Position numbers and translations under genes: made by a program. A DNA stretch of 64,000 nt, taken from contig NC_050467.1 in the NCBI RefSeq assembly GCF_013373865.1, forward strand, positions 25,256,996 through 25,320,995, written 5' to 3'. The notes beneath the pieces are model-generated. The model saw only the letters and a list, made by a program, of their open reading frames with translations. It was not told the DNA's origin and ran no database searches. Positions within the stretch are counted from its first letter, which is position 1. Each line of letters starts with the position of its first letter. This DNA is from Monomorium pharaonis. Taxonomy: Eukaryota > Arthropoda > Insecta > Hymenoptera > Formicidae. Below, piece by piece: positions 13,326-27,200 of the stretch.

Positions 13326-16124
13326 GGTGGGCCTCGGTGAAAAACAATTTACGATGCCGCGAAGACACCCCTTTACGCGCATCCCGGTAATTACGGTCGG
13401 CCATTGCGATAATGTCATGTGTCCAGGAATTACCCGCGCTTGCGAGTTTCCTTATCGACGTGCTGCCCGACGGCTAAAATTATTCAATTTTTCGCACGCG
13501 GGGCTATGCCCTTTAAAATAATATGCTGCGCGAGAAATTACTGCGTGCGGAAAACAAACAATTTCGCCGGATCTGTGTGTACGTGAGTGTAAATGCGAAT
13601 TATCGTCTCGAAATTACGAGTTTTCGTGTCGATGTTCGCAACATTGAATTTGCCATCTGGATACCGCCAGAAATTTTTAAAACGGTTTCTTTTTCATTAC
13701 CGTACACACGATATATATATATATATAAAAAAATACACATGTGAAACACATCGACGCAGCTTTTTCTGCGTCTCTGGTTTTACAACGTCCAAACGCAATT
13801 ATTTGATTTTTTCTTCCTTTTGTAGCAAAGAACTTTTGCGGGATACAGGTTAATTGGAGAAAGATGAAAGCGAAACGTTTTCATGGATGATTTAATTTAT
13901 TTCGCTATATTGCTATAGACATGAACTGAATCATTCGATGGTCGTACAATTCTATGGCTCTTCACGAGTTAAATCACAATTTGCTATTTACAGGATTATT
14001 TACAAGCGAAAATCCTTGCGCCACAACTGATCGGATTCTTGAGCGGAGTAGGAATGTGCTTTTCCTACGTGAGACTCGACGTCTCCTTTCAATCAACGGA
14101 ATAGGTTTATACGAAATGTGAAAACTTATCGTGTTAAAGTCTCGGTCGCGCTGACCGATAATATTAAAATATTGGTATATCAGTATCACGAGTTCGAAAT
14201 TCTGGAAATTTATATTTTTGCTACGGCTGCGACGGCTTTTATGGCGCAGGGAATCTCGATCTATAACGTTAGCAATAATAATAATTTAAACTGTCAGTAT
14301 ATACCTCGAAACATCGATCGACGAAAGAAATACTGCTCGCGTAGAATAACGACTTAAATACAATTGCAAATACAGATTGCGGATCGTTTACACTGGACTC
14401 TCTTCTCTCGCTAAGGGTAGTTACGAAGTTTGGCACTCTCTGTCAAGTTTCGCTTTTTTTTTTCTTGCGGTTTTGCATGCACTCACGCATTCTATACATC
14501 TCGCGTATCTGCCTCTTATCAGTTTATCTATTTACACACTCTCATTCTCGAAACGAGAGAAGCGTTAGGATAATCCTGGGAAAGGATCAGAATCCCGAAT
14601 TGCGCTCTAGTTTCCACACTTTATTTACACCACCCGTCGAACGTTAGTCTTTATGGCGAATCGTTTCTTTTTTTTATGGCAAGAAATATGTAATGAACGT
14701 AAATGGCGCGCGCTGATGGCAATCGGCTCATAATCTCGACGTATCGCGGACGATCGATCTTTATCTCAGGCTGCTTCTCAAGTTTTAAAAATCGCTCTGA
14801 ATCACACTGCGTACAAGTAATTGTTGTGAGCGTCTTTCCAATTAAAGTTTCGGCCAAAGTAAAATTCACGAAGCAAGGAAACCGGAAGTAAGCTTTTGTT
14901 AAATGAAAAGTATTTTTCTCGCGAAAATTTCTACAGTTCCGGATCGCGATCATCCAACCAAAAAATGATCCGCCTTGTTAAAGTTGGCATCGATCGTTCC
15001 TGATACGAGCGTATCCGCCGCTTTCCGCCGGAAGCGCATCCATTTAGCTTCGTCGTCTCCGGCAGACAATGCCTCCATTAGTCGGTTTCCGATGGACGCC
15101 TTCGATTTCTCCGTCGCTTTTTCCGAACCCGTTGTAAGAATAGTCTAGCCTGGGAACCTAGCCTCGCCCTAATCGCGACGATATTTACGGATATTCGCGA
15201 TTGTTCTCCGGCCTTCGGCAACGCTGAAACTAAGACGTTGAGGAACTATTCCGCGGTCAGAAGGAGATAATAAAACAGACACCCCTGCCACGTAGCGTCG
15301 TCTGTCGACGAATAAATATGAACCTTCGACCAAGGTAAATTGTCACACTTGTGATACACTCCCTAAGTATCTTGTAAATACGAGGCAACGTAACCGGATT
15401 GTCCGCACACACGTTAACATTAAAATGTCGCAGGCCGCATGAGTCAGTACAGTTTTATAATTGAAATTACACAGGTCGACAAAAAAAAATTTGTCAAGTA
15501 ACTCTAATAAGAGTAAGTGCTTTTTATAGTTTTCGAATTGCGTTGAATTCGCAAGCAAGAAAATATTCTATCACGTCATGTTTTTAAGCAAACTAAGACT
15601 TAATGCCTTTCCCCCCTTCAAAAACGTATCTTTTACTATTTTAAAAAATTTATGACTACCCGTATAGCACGAGACCCTTGCAGCTAGATTGCAGCAACAG
15701 GGTAATCTTGCATATTGCAATACAATATTTCAGAAACATTGTTAAAATACAGATATGCATTATGATTTTAATAATATTGCAGCAGCTAGCTAGTTTAACA
15801 CATTGTGAAAATCAACTGCTAAGATTGTATTTTGTATAAATATTTATGTTTGCACATTTTCTGGTTTATCAAGCATTTTATACAAGTGTATAAAATTGTA
15901 TAAAATTGTTCTTGTACTGTACGAGTCCATCGTGATTAGTCACGTAGAGTGATTTTTTAAAATAGTAGTAATTTCTATAATTAAAGAAATTTGTCGAATC
16001 AAATACAATTCAATTTTATAATTTTGTATTCACAGCAAAGTTTTAATATTAAATTTCAACGTGATTTGAAGACATTTTCTAAAAATTACAGCGTTATAAA
16101 TATTACATGACCAATTTTTACGAC

Positions 16125-16315
16125 ATGTATACAAATGTCAAAAATTAAAACAACAATTATAAATATAAATTTGCAATTGCGCTATTAATAATGTATTATA
16201 ATACTCATTATAATACATATTTTATATAATAGTACGTATTATAATAATACGTTATTAATAACGTATTGCAAATTTGTTTATAATTATTTGCTTAATTTTT
16301 AGTACTTGTATACAT
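16125..16315. repeat. compound inverted-repeat (MITE-like) element with nested palindromes
   Basis: The outer arms begin ATGTATACAA (16125) and end in its complement (TTGTATACAT, finishing at 16315). Inside are matching blocks AAAAATTAA, AATTATAAA, AAATTTGCAA and CTATTAATA or GTTATTAATA. The centre contains a perfect 12-bp arm palindrome with 4-nt spacer (16191-16218), an 8-bp arm palindrome (16234-16252) and a perfect 16-bp palindrome (16249-16264). No flanking duplication is clear. Confidence 0.65.
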
Positions 16316-17951
16316 ATTTTAATAATAATTGCTATAATATTGTTACAATACAGTGTAATTGCAATATTTTTAAAAAAGATTTCACCATGTTTTTACCAAT
16401 ATTTCGCAACATTTTGGCAATGTTATAATCAAATGTTTCTGCAATGTTTTTACAAGTCTCTTATGCTATATGGGTAGAAATTCTGATTTGTTAAAGACTT
16501 TGGAAAAATTACAAATTAAAGTTTGAATGTTGTTCTTTTTCGATAATGACTCGAAATCTGTCTAAAGCTTTTTCAAATAATAATTAATTATTCATTGAGA
16601 ATTAAAAGTGAATTATCATCGTTCTTCGCGAGACGAGTAGCACCAACAATAAATGCTCCGTTTTCATTACGCGAAAAAAGTTTGACTTATGTCAATTACT
16701 AGTAAATACATCGTCTCGATGTAATGTAATTTTTCATTAGAATTAAAAAAGTTTGATTTTTTGGTGCTCGCTTTAAAAACCTAATATGTAACATCTTTTA
16801 CAAACGTAGGAAACAAAGAGAAAGAGGCTCAATAAGACTTTAAGATTTCAGTGCATTAGTGAAACAATGGATTATTATGATTGCCGAAACGTATTGAATT
16901 TTAATATACCGTGAGTTTTCGAATCTTAAAAAAAGGCAATATGATTAAAATCGACTGTCCGATTTCGCGCTAAAGTCAGAGACGCAGATCATATGAATCA
17001 GAACAGTTTTTATAAACAGTTTTGTAACGAAAATTATCAGAATCAAAGCCAATCGATTTCGAGGACAATAACTCGAATTATTTCTACAACTTTTTTAAAG
17101 GATTACCATTACAATACAATCGTTATCATTAATAATTACACCGATAACCGAAAGCGAATTATCATCGTTCTCGTGATGCGAATAATAATTACAGTAACAG
17201 CAATAGTAAATACTTCACAGTTGTTAAACAAATAAATTCGATTATCTCTGCATATATCTTTTGTACGCTTCGTTTTAATTCATACAATTTAGTGGCAAAT
17301 ATTCTGTGCATATTTGAACTGAAAGATTTGCTGATTCTGTTATCTGCTCCTGACCATTACCTAACTCGCCAACACCTCGAAAAATACGTAAAGTATTTGA
17401 GTTTCGAGAATGTTAGTGAACTCTAGAACGATGTATCTATTTTGCCGACCCATCTAGCACAAGTTCGGAATACAACTCGATTCGGGAATCCTTCCCGGCG
17501 ATTGATGAAAAGTTTCTTTTCATCTCTCTTTTTCAGAATTGAAGTTGTCGCCAACTGCTCTCGTATTCACGACATCTGGTCAATCGCAATACGATGAGTA
17601 TTGTTGTCGGTCGCTGTCAGACACCACCACTTCCGAAATTTTTGACTTGATTTTTGCATCGGGACTCATACCCGAAGTCTCGACCGTAATTCGAGGCGAA
17701 GAACAAATTACGCGATCACTATTCCATAAAGAATTCACTCACTGTTGTTAACCTCCTGCGCTAACACGACCGTAGGCGCTTTCGAAGTCGAACAATTCGA
17801 TTCTTCGATGTCAACTCGAACAAACCTGTCGATCAGTCGGTGTCGCACGTGTTCTCTTCATGGATGGCTTCTATCGTCGCTCGTACTCTCCTCGCGGTCT
17901 GTTCAGGACTTGACTCGATCCTGGATCCTAATCCAGGCAGAGAACGTCTAG

Positions 17952-18230
17952 CTACGCTTCAGAGCCGCTCGAGCACTCTTCGGCCTCTGGATCGATGTGC
18001 TCCTCTTCCTCCTCCTCTTCATGATGGTAGTCGCCGGTCTCCTGCTGCCATTTGCTGACGTGATGCGTATTTTTGTTATTGCTATTGTTATTAGCGTTTC
18101 CGTTGCTACCGCCACCACCGCCGCCCCCGCCACCGCCACCGCCACCTCCCGATTGCTGTTGGGCTTTCGCCTCTTCCTCCTGCTGCATCCGCTTGTGTTT
18201 CGTCCGTCGATTCTGGAACCACACTTTCAC
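17952..18230 (-). CDS. ems: ems coding exon 3: homeodomain recognition helix and acidic C-terminal tail
   Basis: Encodes residues 366-457 and the TAG stop at 17954-17952. The acceptor is TTTCAG|GTG (AG at 18232-18231), so the exon opens with Val45 of the homeodomain. The recognition helix VKVWFQNRRTKHKRMQ (366-381, 18230-18183) carries Gln50, Asn51 and Arg53, the usual Antp-like base-contact set. After it come a Glu/Gln-rich stretch, 14 consecutive glycines (393-406), an Asn-rich spacer, the EMX-like THHVSKW (420-426), seven glutamates (436-442) and HIDPEAEECSSGSEA. The acidic end resembles the Asp/Glu-rich end of fly ems and the EEIDV-type end of vertebrate EMX. This tail is the best argument for an EMX-class assignment beyond the homeodomain. 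Confidence 0.94.
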   Translation of the reverse strand: MKVWFQNRRTKHKRMQQEEEAKAQQQSGGGGGGGGGGGGGGSNGNANNNSNNKNTHHVSKWQQETGDYHHEEEEEEEHIDPEAEECSSGSEA

Positions 18231-21200
18231 CTGAAACATCAATTATTTTGCTGCAATTAGCTTTTCAAGAACCTGATAATCTCATAACGCAACAATTGTA
18301 AATATTATGCAATAACTAATATAACGGCGATAACTTAGGATATGATCTTGAATTAATCTTTTCTTAAAACAAAATTTTTTTTAAGAAAATACAATTATCA
18401 AATAAAAAAAACGTGACACAAAAGTTATAAGTCTGCAGCGCAACTAAAACCTCTTGAGCTATACTTTATATGTAAAAGTCGACGTTATGAAAATAAATAT
18501 TTAAAAAAAGGTCAGATCTTTGCAGGGAATAACATAGAATAATTAAATCTAAAAACTTTTCGGTTATTAAAGAATGATCTCGGATATTTCGAGAGGCTCG
18601 GTTCACGATAGGCAGGAGCCTATTGAGAGAAAGTGTAGTTAAGGATTTCCAATCGGTTTCGGTGGAGGGAACGCGCCACGGAAGATAATTCTTCGACGAA
18701 CCCGATGGAGGCAGAAGATACGCGACGTTCAACGAGAGGTAATTCGAGCGTGGCCGTCCCCAGCGAATACCGACGTATCCGCCAATCGATCTCGGCGGGC
18801 CAATCCCTACGTCGAGAGACAGGGGGCGAATCGAACCCCTCGTTCTTGCCAGGTTTGCCAAATTAAGTGGCAACTAGTTATAAGCCCGGTCAACCCCCGA
18901 TGTATCAAGGAACCATCCCTAAACGGGAGTATCCGGTTACAATGGTACGTGTCGCCGGCTCTGGAAGAAAAGGGGGATGAAACGCAGGGAAGAGGGGAGG
19001 GGGGGATGAGAAGCCCGATCGGAGCATTGTCCTCGAATTGACTGTTAAATATACGCGTCGTTTGTGAGAAAAGGGTTGAATGAGCTCCATTTTGAAGCTA
19101 TCTACGCGGAAAATCAGCATTGTGACACGAGAGGACACACGCGCGCGCGCGGTAAAAGGGGTGGATCGAGCGTTGAAACGGGGATGTTTGTCTAACGTCT
19201 CGGGTGGCTGCGCGGTTTTGACAAGACCCGGGATTATCTCTCTACACGGTGAACTTCCGCAACGAGATGAAGCGAAGCGTATGATTTCACGGCCGTTTCG
19301 GGGCCATTATGATGAAAATTACAATATGAATGGGATAAATAATATGAATTTATTATTGTGTTACCAAAAATTTATTTTATTATTGGCGCGTAGGATTCTT
19401 ATACGAATATTTTTAATATTAAAGATATAATAAAAATAGGTTGCTTTTATACGCAAACATTATATCTAATTTAAATTAATTGATAACTTTCGAAAGTAAT
19501 AAATTAAGTTTTAAGTAAGAATCTAATTAATACGAGTCGATTCAAGTTGAAGTAAATTTCATTCCTTTATATATAAAAAGAGAGAGAAAGTTGGCCAAGT
19601 TACACTAAAGCCTTGAATTGCTCTCGTGTCACGTTGAATCTAAATGATTCGAACAACACCCCATACCGAAATATCTCTCCTTTAAGTCGGCATCAAATAT
19701 CTCACCCCTCGGGACCATCTCAAGGTTGTTATTTACCGCTGACCAATCGAGAGGCAGAAAAGCAGAAACCAACTGCGTGCCCGGGGGACCGCATCGGGGT
19801 CGCGGCACTTAACGGGTGATTAAGAGGGCAAATAGAGAGAGCAACCCCTTTCGGACACACCGTACTTTTGGGCCTACCCTTTCTCCTTCTCTCTTGCCGA
19901 AAGCTACCCCGTCCCCAGACATGGAGCGGCGTCGCGACGCTTAATCGGGTTACCCCCGTTTCGTAATCGCCTCCCGTCAACCCCCGGGGTTGCCATGGCG
20001 ATCACGGGCGGTCCTGAAGCCCGATTGGCGGATCCGCACGCACGCGAAAACCCGGGCATCCCCCTCTCGTACGCTGCATCCCCCAGGATGAGCCAGACGC
20101 TTCATCCCCGCCGAACAACCCTCTCTCCCCGCTTTTTATCTCTGTCTCTCTTTCTCATCCCTTTTCTCCTCGTTCACACCAATACCTGGATTTACACTCA
20201 GTTTAAGCGCCTCCTCACCCCTCGCGGCTACAATCTCTATCTTTCTCTTTCTCCGCATCCTCCATCGACGCCAGTATTTCACGGACGCGCACGTTGTAAA
20301 AATCCTATAAAAGCTTCCAACACGTTCAACGATTTATTCCCTGATATATTACCCCACGGAGTTTAATGCACGACGGTAACGCACGATTGGGAATTTGCCC
20401 CCGTCGGTGTCGGGGACGAGCGGAGATCGACGAGAAAGCGGTCCGACGCCGGCGTCGGTTGTATCTCTCGCGTGTTGTATCGATTTCCCGTCGAAAATTT
20501 CGTGCCACCCATGAAATCTTAATTCCTCATTAATGGACAGGTAAAACTTTAGAATCGGACGCGTGCTTGGAGAACTCTACTCGCAATAGCCGACGAAATA
20601 CGGTATTTCTCTTTCCTTACTCTCCAAATTTGAACTAGCGAAATCTTATTGATTTACAATGCTGTACTTCTAACTGTTGTAACCGTCAGTGATTTCAATT
20701 ATTAACAAGGAAGTATTCTTACCGGAATCTGTACTATCAATGCACTGAAAAATAGTACAGTTATACACTGAGAGAAAAATGCCGAAGTATTGAGAACCAT
20801 ATATTTCTCGTGACGTTTTCTTCGATATTTATTTGTTATAAAAAAATTTATTTGTGAAAACGAAATATACATTTCTGTGAAATATCCTGTGAAATATACT
20901 TTTGAAAATATATATTTTTATAAAATATATCTTATTTAAAGAGATAACATCGAGTATGCGTAAAAATAAATAATTTATTTGCTAGAAATAAAACATTTAA
21001 TTTGCCCTATTTAAATAAACCATTTATTAGAAAAAAATACTTAAAATTTTTTAATAAAATTTCTTAACAAATAAATATCAAAGAAAACGTCATAAAAAAT
21101 ATTTGGTTTTCAATACTTCAATACATTTTTTTCTCAATGTAAGTATAGCTAAAATATATAGCTTGTATATAGCGTATAGTCTGAAATAAGAATAATACAC

Positions 21201-24200
21201 TGATTTAAAGAGTACAGGAACAGTTTGATACTTTAGATGATTCCAATCGGATCGCAACGTATTGCAGTATTTCCCTCGAATACTTCTCTGCTTTTCCCTG
21301 CTTCTTATTTGATTCCTCAGTCATATTCGTTCGCTGATTAGCTACTTCTTCTGACCATCGCCTCGTCTCTCGCACTGCCAAGATTACATTCTATTCCCTC
21401 TATCGTGTACCTGGGCTTTTATATTTCGCCTCTCTGAAGCTACGCGAACCGTCGGACGGGCACACGGTGCGTATGTACGACTGTCACGGGTATTCGCGTT
21501 TCGCGTATAAGGTGTTCACCTGTCACTTAGGCGCGTTACTCCGGGAGCAGCTTCAATTACGTGCCTGGAAGGTGCGCGCCGGCGAGAGAGCGTGCCTTGG
21601 CCTTTTATCCTGGCGTTTCGCCGGCCGAGGTAAGCGAGGAGCCGAGTTTATCGCAGGTAAACGCGGCCGAGCGCGCGCGTATCCGCTCGTTATCTCGCGA
21701 GATCGACGGACACTTTTCCGTTCGTCTGCATCGCGAGGAGGAGCGCTTGTCGAACGTCTCCCTCACACGCGATGAGATTTCTCGTTGAAAAAACAACTTG
21801 AATCCCGGCTCGAAAGCGCGCGGACGTTGATTGTTACTTTCGATACGATTGCCGTCTTATTTGCAAGTTTTTATTCCTTCGCTTTCGAAATTGTCGAGCT
21901 TATTTGTCCCATTACGATCCTCGATATTTTCGGAAGGGCTAAATTCGTATCGTCATTTTCATCGTAATTCAATTTACCAGAAGATCTGGAAGTTTACTTT
22001 TAAACGGAAGCAGAGATTTCGCAAGAACTAACTCCGTCATCTTGTACAAGTTACAATTTTATCTTCATCGTGGAACGAAGTCGTAAATGAATGAAACATC
22101 ACCCGAGGGGGTCAACTGGAAATAAATAATTCGTGCGTCAAAGGTTGAACAACGCTGCGAGGAGTATTATAGCTGGGAATAAAACTCTACAAATAGAATT
22201 TTCTAATTTTAGTGCTGCAAATGTCGGAACCGCAACGTGAGTGCATTATGCGTGCATACGAGTGCTGCCTATAGCTAATCATGAATCACTAGGCACGTTT
22301 GCATCAAACGATAAGCTTGCGCTATGTATATAAGAGTTATACATACATTGTTAACATGTACGGTTGTATGTGTACATAGAATTACATTAAAAAGAAAAAC
22401 TTTTAATTTAAAGTTATCAAAACGTTTATTTCTTGATTTTTAAGTATATAAAAATGTTTCGAATGTTTGCAATTTAAAATGTCGGTTGTGTCCAAACGTA
22501 TACAAATAAGAGGTGTTTAAGCATCGTTTAAAACATTTTCAAAACAACAGGAAAAAAGAAACAATTTAATACCTTAAAATTGAATACTTCTTTTATAAGT
22601 ATATAATGTAATATATATATATAAATAATATATACCATAACTTGCATTAATAGACAATCATTTGTAACAGCCCCCATATATGTATATGGAAACTGTTACA
22701 AATAGTTGTCTATGTAAATTACACCTGGAAATATCCGCGATAAGCCCGAGACGTCCGTCTCAAAAGGAAATTAACTTTGCTATCAATTGCGGACCGGTTG
22801 CGTACGGACCGTCGAGCGAGGTAATTAATGTAACGACGACAACGGTGTAATAAACGCGCGCGACGAATGTCGTTGGACTCATCAAGGACAAAAAAGAAGA
22901 GTGACGTGAGGCCGTATACTCGTATGCACGTATATTCACGCGAGTTAATCTGCTCGTCTCCATCTTCGGCACAGGCGTGTGCGCGCACATAAACGCGCGC
23001 CCGATGACGAAAGCTCACGTCGCGTCGCGACGTCCATCGATAATCGCGGATTTAATTAATCCCGATTATTAATTGATATTCTAATTATGCGAGAGCCAAG
23101 CCACGCCATTCGACGGATCGCGCGAACGTGTATTGCGGCTGAAAACGCGCCGCCGAGCGAGGAGAAGGGAGGCACAGGAAAGGAGAGGTTTCTCTAATCT
23201 ATCGAGGCCTTTATGCGCCCCGTTAAATATAATTACGTTTATTGCGACCGTGCTCGCCGATTGGTCGCCTTTGCTCCCGCGATAAATTGGATATTCGCTA
23301 ATGGAAATTAATGCCGCGCCGCGTGTGTCGCTACGCGTTTCCCAGCTGCAAAGCCCCTGCGAAGTTTATGGCGTACCACTTTTAGAATTTCCGCGTAATC
23401 GATGAAGCGCCTGATTTTCTCCCCCCTCCCCCCAAATTGTACAGAGCGTCTGTCTTGATATTTGTCAAGATCAATGACTTTTTTCTATTTTAATCAGGAC
23501 TTATCTGAAGTATAAAATTTTTCGAAGGACCTTGGTGCACTAACTTTTAAAAAATACTAAAGTTTATAATGCGGTATTTTAATAAAATCTTTAAATGTAC
23601 TATATATTGATAACATTTGAAAATTAATTTACACTTTTTTTATTAATATGCTAGTAAAGTCTAGTCTCTTAAATAATTTAAAAAATTGACTAGAAGACTA
23701 ACACGTTAAAAATTATTTATAATCTTACATATCATGTGTACAAAGTACATTTTTAGCTATTAATTTTCTAGTTAAGACAGACGCGCTAGTTGCTAGTAAA
23801 AAGCATCATGTAAGTTAATTTTAATCCATGGGTCGGAGTAAAAAGAATAATATATTTTAGAATGTTAACATTAGATGGAAAATCACAGAATTAAATGAAA
23901 CACTCAACTAAGATCAGATTAAAATTTAATTCGATTAATTAGAGTGTTGCCAGCTAAAGGACGTACGCCCCTTGCTCGTTCAGTCATCTTCGTCTATTTA
24001 ATTACCTACCACCGCGTCGTACGCGCGTATTCGATTTCAATCAGAGCTTTTTTATCCATCCGAGCGCGCTTTACAAATCCGGCCGTGCCGGCGATTTATA
24101 ATTGGCGAAGCCGTGCCGTGCCAAACGGCAGCTCGACAACACAACGTGTGCCAAGCGATTTTTTTCGTCGTGTCCGCTTTTTTCGTCGATGGGCGAGAAA

Positions 24201-27200
24201 GAGAGGGGAAGGGGGCGAGAGAGAACGAGACAGAACCGCCGTGTAATATGTACACGGGCGAGCCCTCAAATAAAATCTCCAGCTGGATAGCAACCAATCG
24301 CCAGCGCGAGAGCTAGTCGCTCCCTAATCCCCCGGGGGCTCGGCGGTCACGCTCGAAACATTATTTTTAATCCCCCGTACGGTCGCGACAATCCGCCGCC
24401 CCTCGCTATTGCGCGAGACGCGTCGGGCTAAATAAACCTGGCGATATTATTTTTCAATCGTCGCGAGCGCGTACACATCGTGCGGGCGCCCGAGCGAGCG
24501 AGCGAGCGAGAGAGAAAAAGAGAGAGAAACAGAATGGGAGTGCCTACAGGAAGGGGGCAGAGGCATGTCCTGACGGACCCTCCGATTCCACGGGCTACGT
24601 CCTGGAAAATACAAAAGCGCGCACGCGCTCGCCCCGCGCGCACGAAAAAGCCATCGCGGACGCGCGCACGTAGGTACGTGCGTATACGTAGGTGTGGATT
24701 ACAGGATGAAGAGAGCGGCGCGTGTTTTGTTAGGACGAAATTGAGCGTGATCTCGCGCGAGGGGACGCCAATTTCCTCGGATATGCGCTTTCTCCGTCCG
24801 CCATATTTGCAGAGCGCGAGTTTCCTTTTTTTCCTTCTCTTTTTTGTCGCGCACCATTGCTGCTGCGTTTAAACTTTTAGGGGGTAATCGTGTCGACTGT
24901 GAGCAAAAGTAGGAAATATAAAAGAGTATCTTATTGCACACGATTGTACTTTTATTGGGAGAGGCGTCATGTGTGTCAAAATTCTAACTCGAAGGATCAA
25001 CTTCTGGGAGCTTTATTCAACGATGCATTTTAGAAATGAATGAGTTGAAGTTTCTAAAAGAATCGTTCAACGTCAAATGTCGTCTAAATCTATCATTAAA
25101 ATAAATTAGCAAAAATATTTTTTAATTTTCTTCTATAAGCTTAGATAAATACTTAAAGCTAATGAGTAAATATCGATAATGTAACATTGTAGTCTTAAAC
25201 GTGTAATAGAATAATATAATAATAATAAAAAATAAAATAGTTTAATTATAAAATAATATCGTCAAAATATTATTATGATTTTAAACGTAATGTTATTTTT
25301 TATGGCGTTACAAGGAAAGTATTAATCGATAATATCTAAAATGTATAAGCAGAGGCAACTCCGATTTTAATAACGATCGGTCGACTTCGCGTCGGCTCGT
25401 GGAAACGACGGTACGCACGAAGTCGGCGACACGCATGACAGTGACATGCCGGGATCGTGACGAGAAAACCAAGGAGGTCTCCATCCTGCCTTCATCCAGT
25501 TTTAGAAGAGGCGACGAGAGCGAGAGAATCGATACCGAGCATCGACGACTATCGTTTACGCCAATCGTTCGACTCGGTGCCATTCGCATTTCGGAATCCT
25601 TTGAGCATTTGATCCTTTGCGTGTCCCGCCATATACGACACGCGATTTAAGTTGCAAACGTCCTTTTCGGGAGACGTGCGAAAGATAAGGTAAGATATAG
25701 AACGTGTATCGCGCGATAAAAGTATCTACATATGAAGTAATTATTTTAACAATTTTATATACAGAAAGAACACACTGAGAAAAAAATGTTATTAATTTGA
25801 TTAAATTTTTTAACTTGATTAAATTTCTTCAGTTCAAATGCATTTATGCATTTAACTTAAATACATAAAATACTTGAACTTTAATTTAACTATTTATATA
25901 TTTGACTGAAATACATAAATAGTGAATTGAAGAAATTTAATCAAGTTGAAAAATTTACTCAAATTAACAACTTTTTTTCTCAGTGCATGTAAATCATAAA
26001 TGTACCTTGTAATAAAATTTAAATGAAAACTATAACTTTAATAAAAATATTTATATAAAAAAAATACATATATAAAATGTGACCACACAGAGAGAAAGAT
26101 GTCTTTAGATTTAATAAACAGTTTTGTTCGACCATCCCAAAGCATATATTTCTTTGTTTTTAATAAATTTTATATGGATTTCTTTAGCTTTAATAAAATT
26201 TATTAATATGTTTTGGAACAATTGAACAAAACTATTTAATAAATCTAAAGAAATCTTTTTCTCTGTGCACATATATTTTTGTTTTCTTGTATGATCTCTG
26301 TTTGAATATATAGGAAAAATAAGGAAAGTTAAATATAATTGCTGAAAAAATACATAAATTTATATATAAATATAATAATTGAAAGTATACAATTATATAA
26401 ATAATTATATATTGTACATTGTGGAATCTAATCGCCATACTTTTTGTAAAAAAGTTCAGCGATGCGAAATCAACCGATGATTATTTCTAATTTTATTTCA
26501 ATTGTTCTTATTTTTCTTCTAGAACAGAGATTATACACAAGAGAAAGAAAACATATTTTATATATAATTATATAGATGTATACACATTTACATATGTTTT
26601 TTACATGAAAAATGTTCTACCAGATAGAAGCATAATTTGATGAGAGATATGAATGTTGAGATCGTTGAAGTCACCATCGCTTACCACTCTCAATCGCTTT
26701 CTTATATATAATTATTATTAATTTATGATATGCGCCTAGACAAAGTTATAAAGGAATATTTATACCAGGGAAAGCATTCGCAGCAATTGCTCGGATAATA
26801 AAATAATGCCGACGTGAAACGGCTAACAGATTTCCCCTATCGTCCTTAGATTCCCATTAAATTAAACGTCAGCTTACGTCGATATATTACAGGTTTCGCG
26901 ATCTAAATATCGTTCGAGGCGTTGATATCAGATCGAAACGACGGGGCAAGCGGTGTTGCGCGTTCGACGGCGGCGACGCGAGAGATCGTCTCATAATTCG
27001 TAGAAATTAATTGATAAATAACCAGGCGACCGTGAAATATATGGCCGCGCGCAATTAGGCGAGCGATAAGTCGCACCGTGGGGGCACCGTCGGGCAACAT
27101 CGCGTCTCTTAAAGGCTTAAATTAATGGGACTCTAAATTTCCTCATTTTAATTAGCCATTGTTCGGCCCGATAGGCCGGCGGTGTAACGGCCGCGTAAAA

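Larger units (their letters stand above)
1..17951. other. 3' flank of ems, no coding gene supported
   Basis: All open frames here are short and low-complexity or Arg/Ser-rich, as expected for CpG-rich noncoding DNA. The ems 3' UTR must begin at 17951 and run downward. The nearest polyadenylation-like hexamer I saw on the minus strand is ATTAAA at 17279-17274, about 675 nt past the stop; this is weak. The stretch contains a polypurine tract (about 1198-1350), CT/TTC microsatellites, a homeodomain-site cluster near 11.74-12.18 kb, and AT-rich repeat-like sequence from about 15.6 to 17.3 kb, including a compound inverted repeat. The remainder shows nothing I can name. Confidence 0.7.

Noticed and set aside
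18815..18900. tRNA-like segment on the minus strand (GGGGTTCGATTCG resembling a T arm).
   Set aside because: The T-arm stem does not pair correctly around the TTCGATT loop, and there is no proper A box or acceptor stem.
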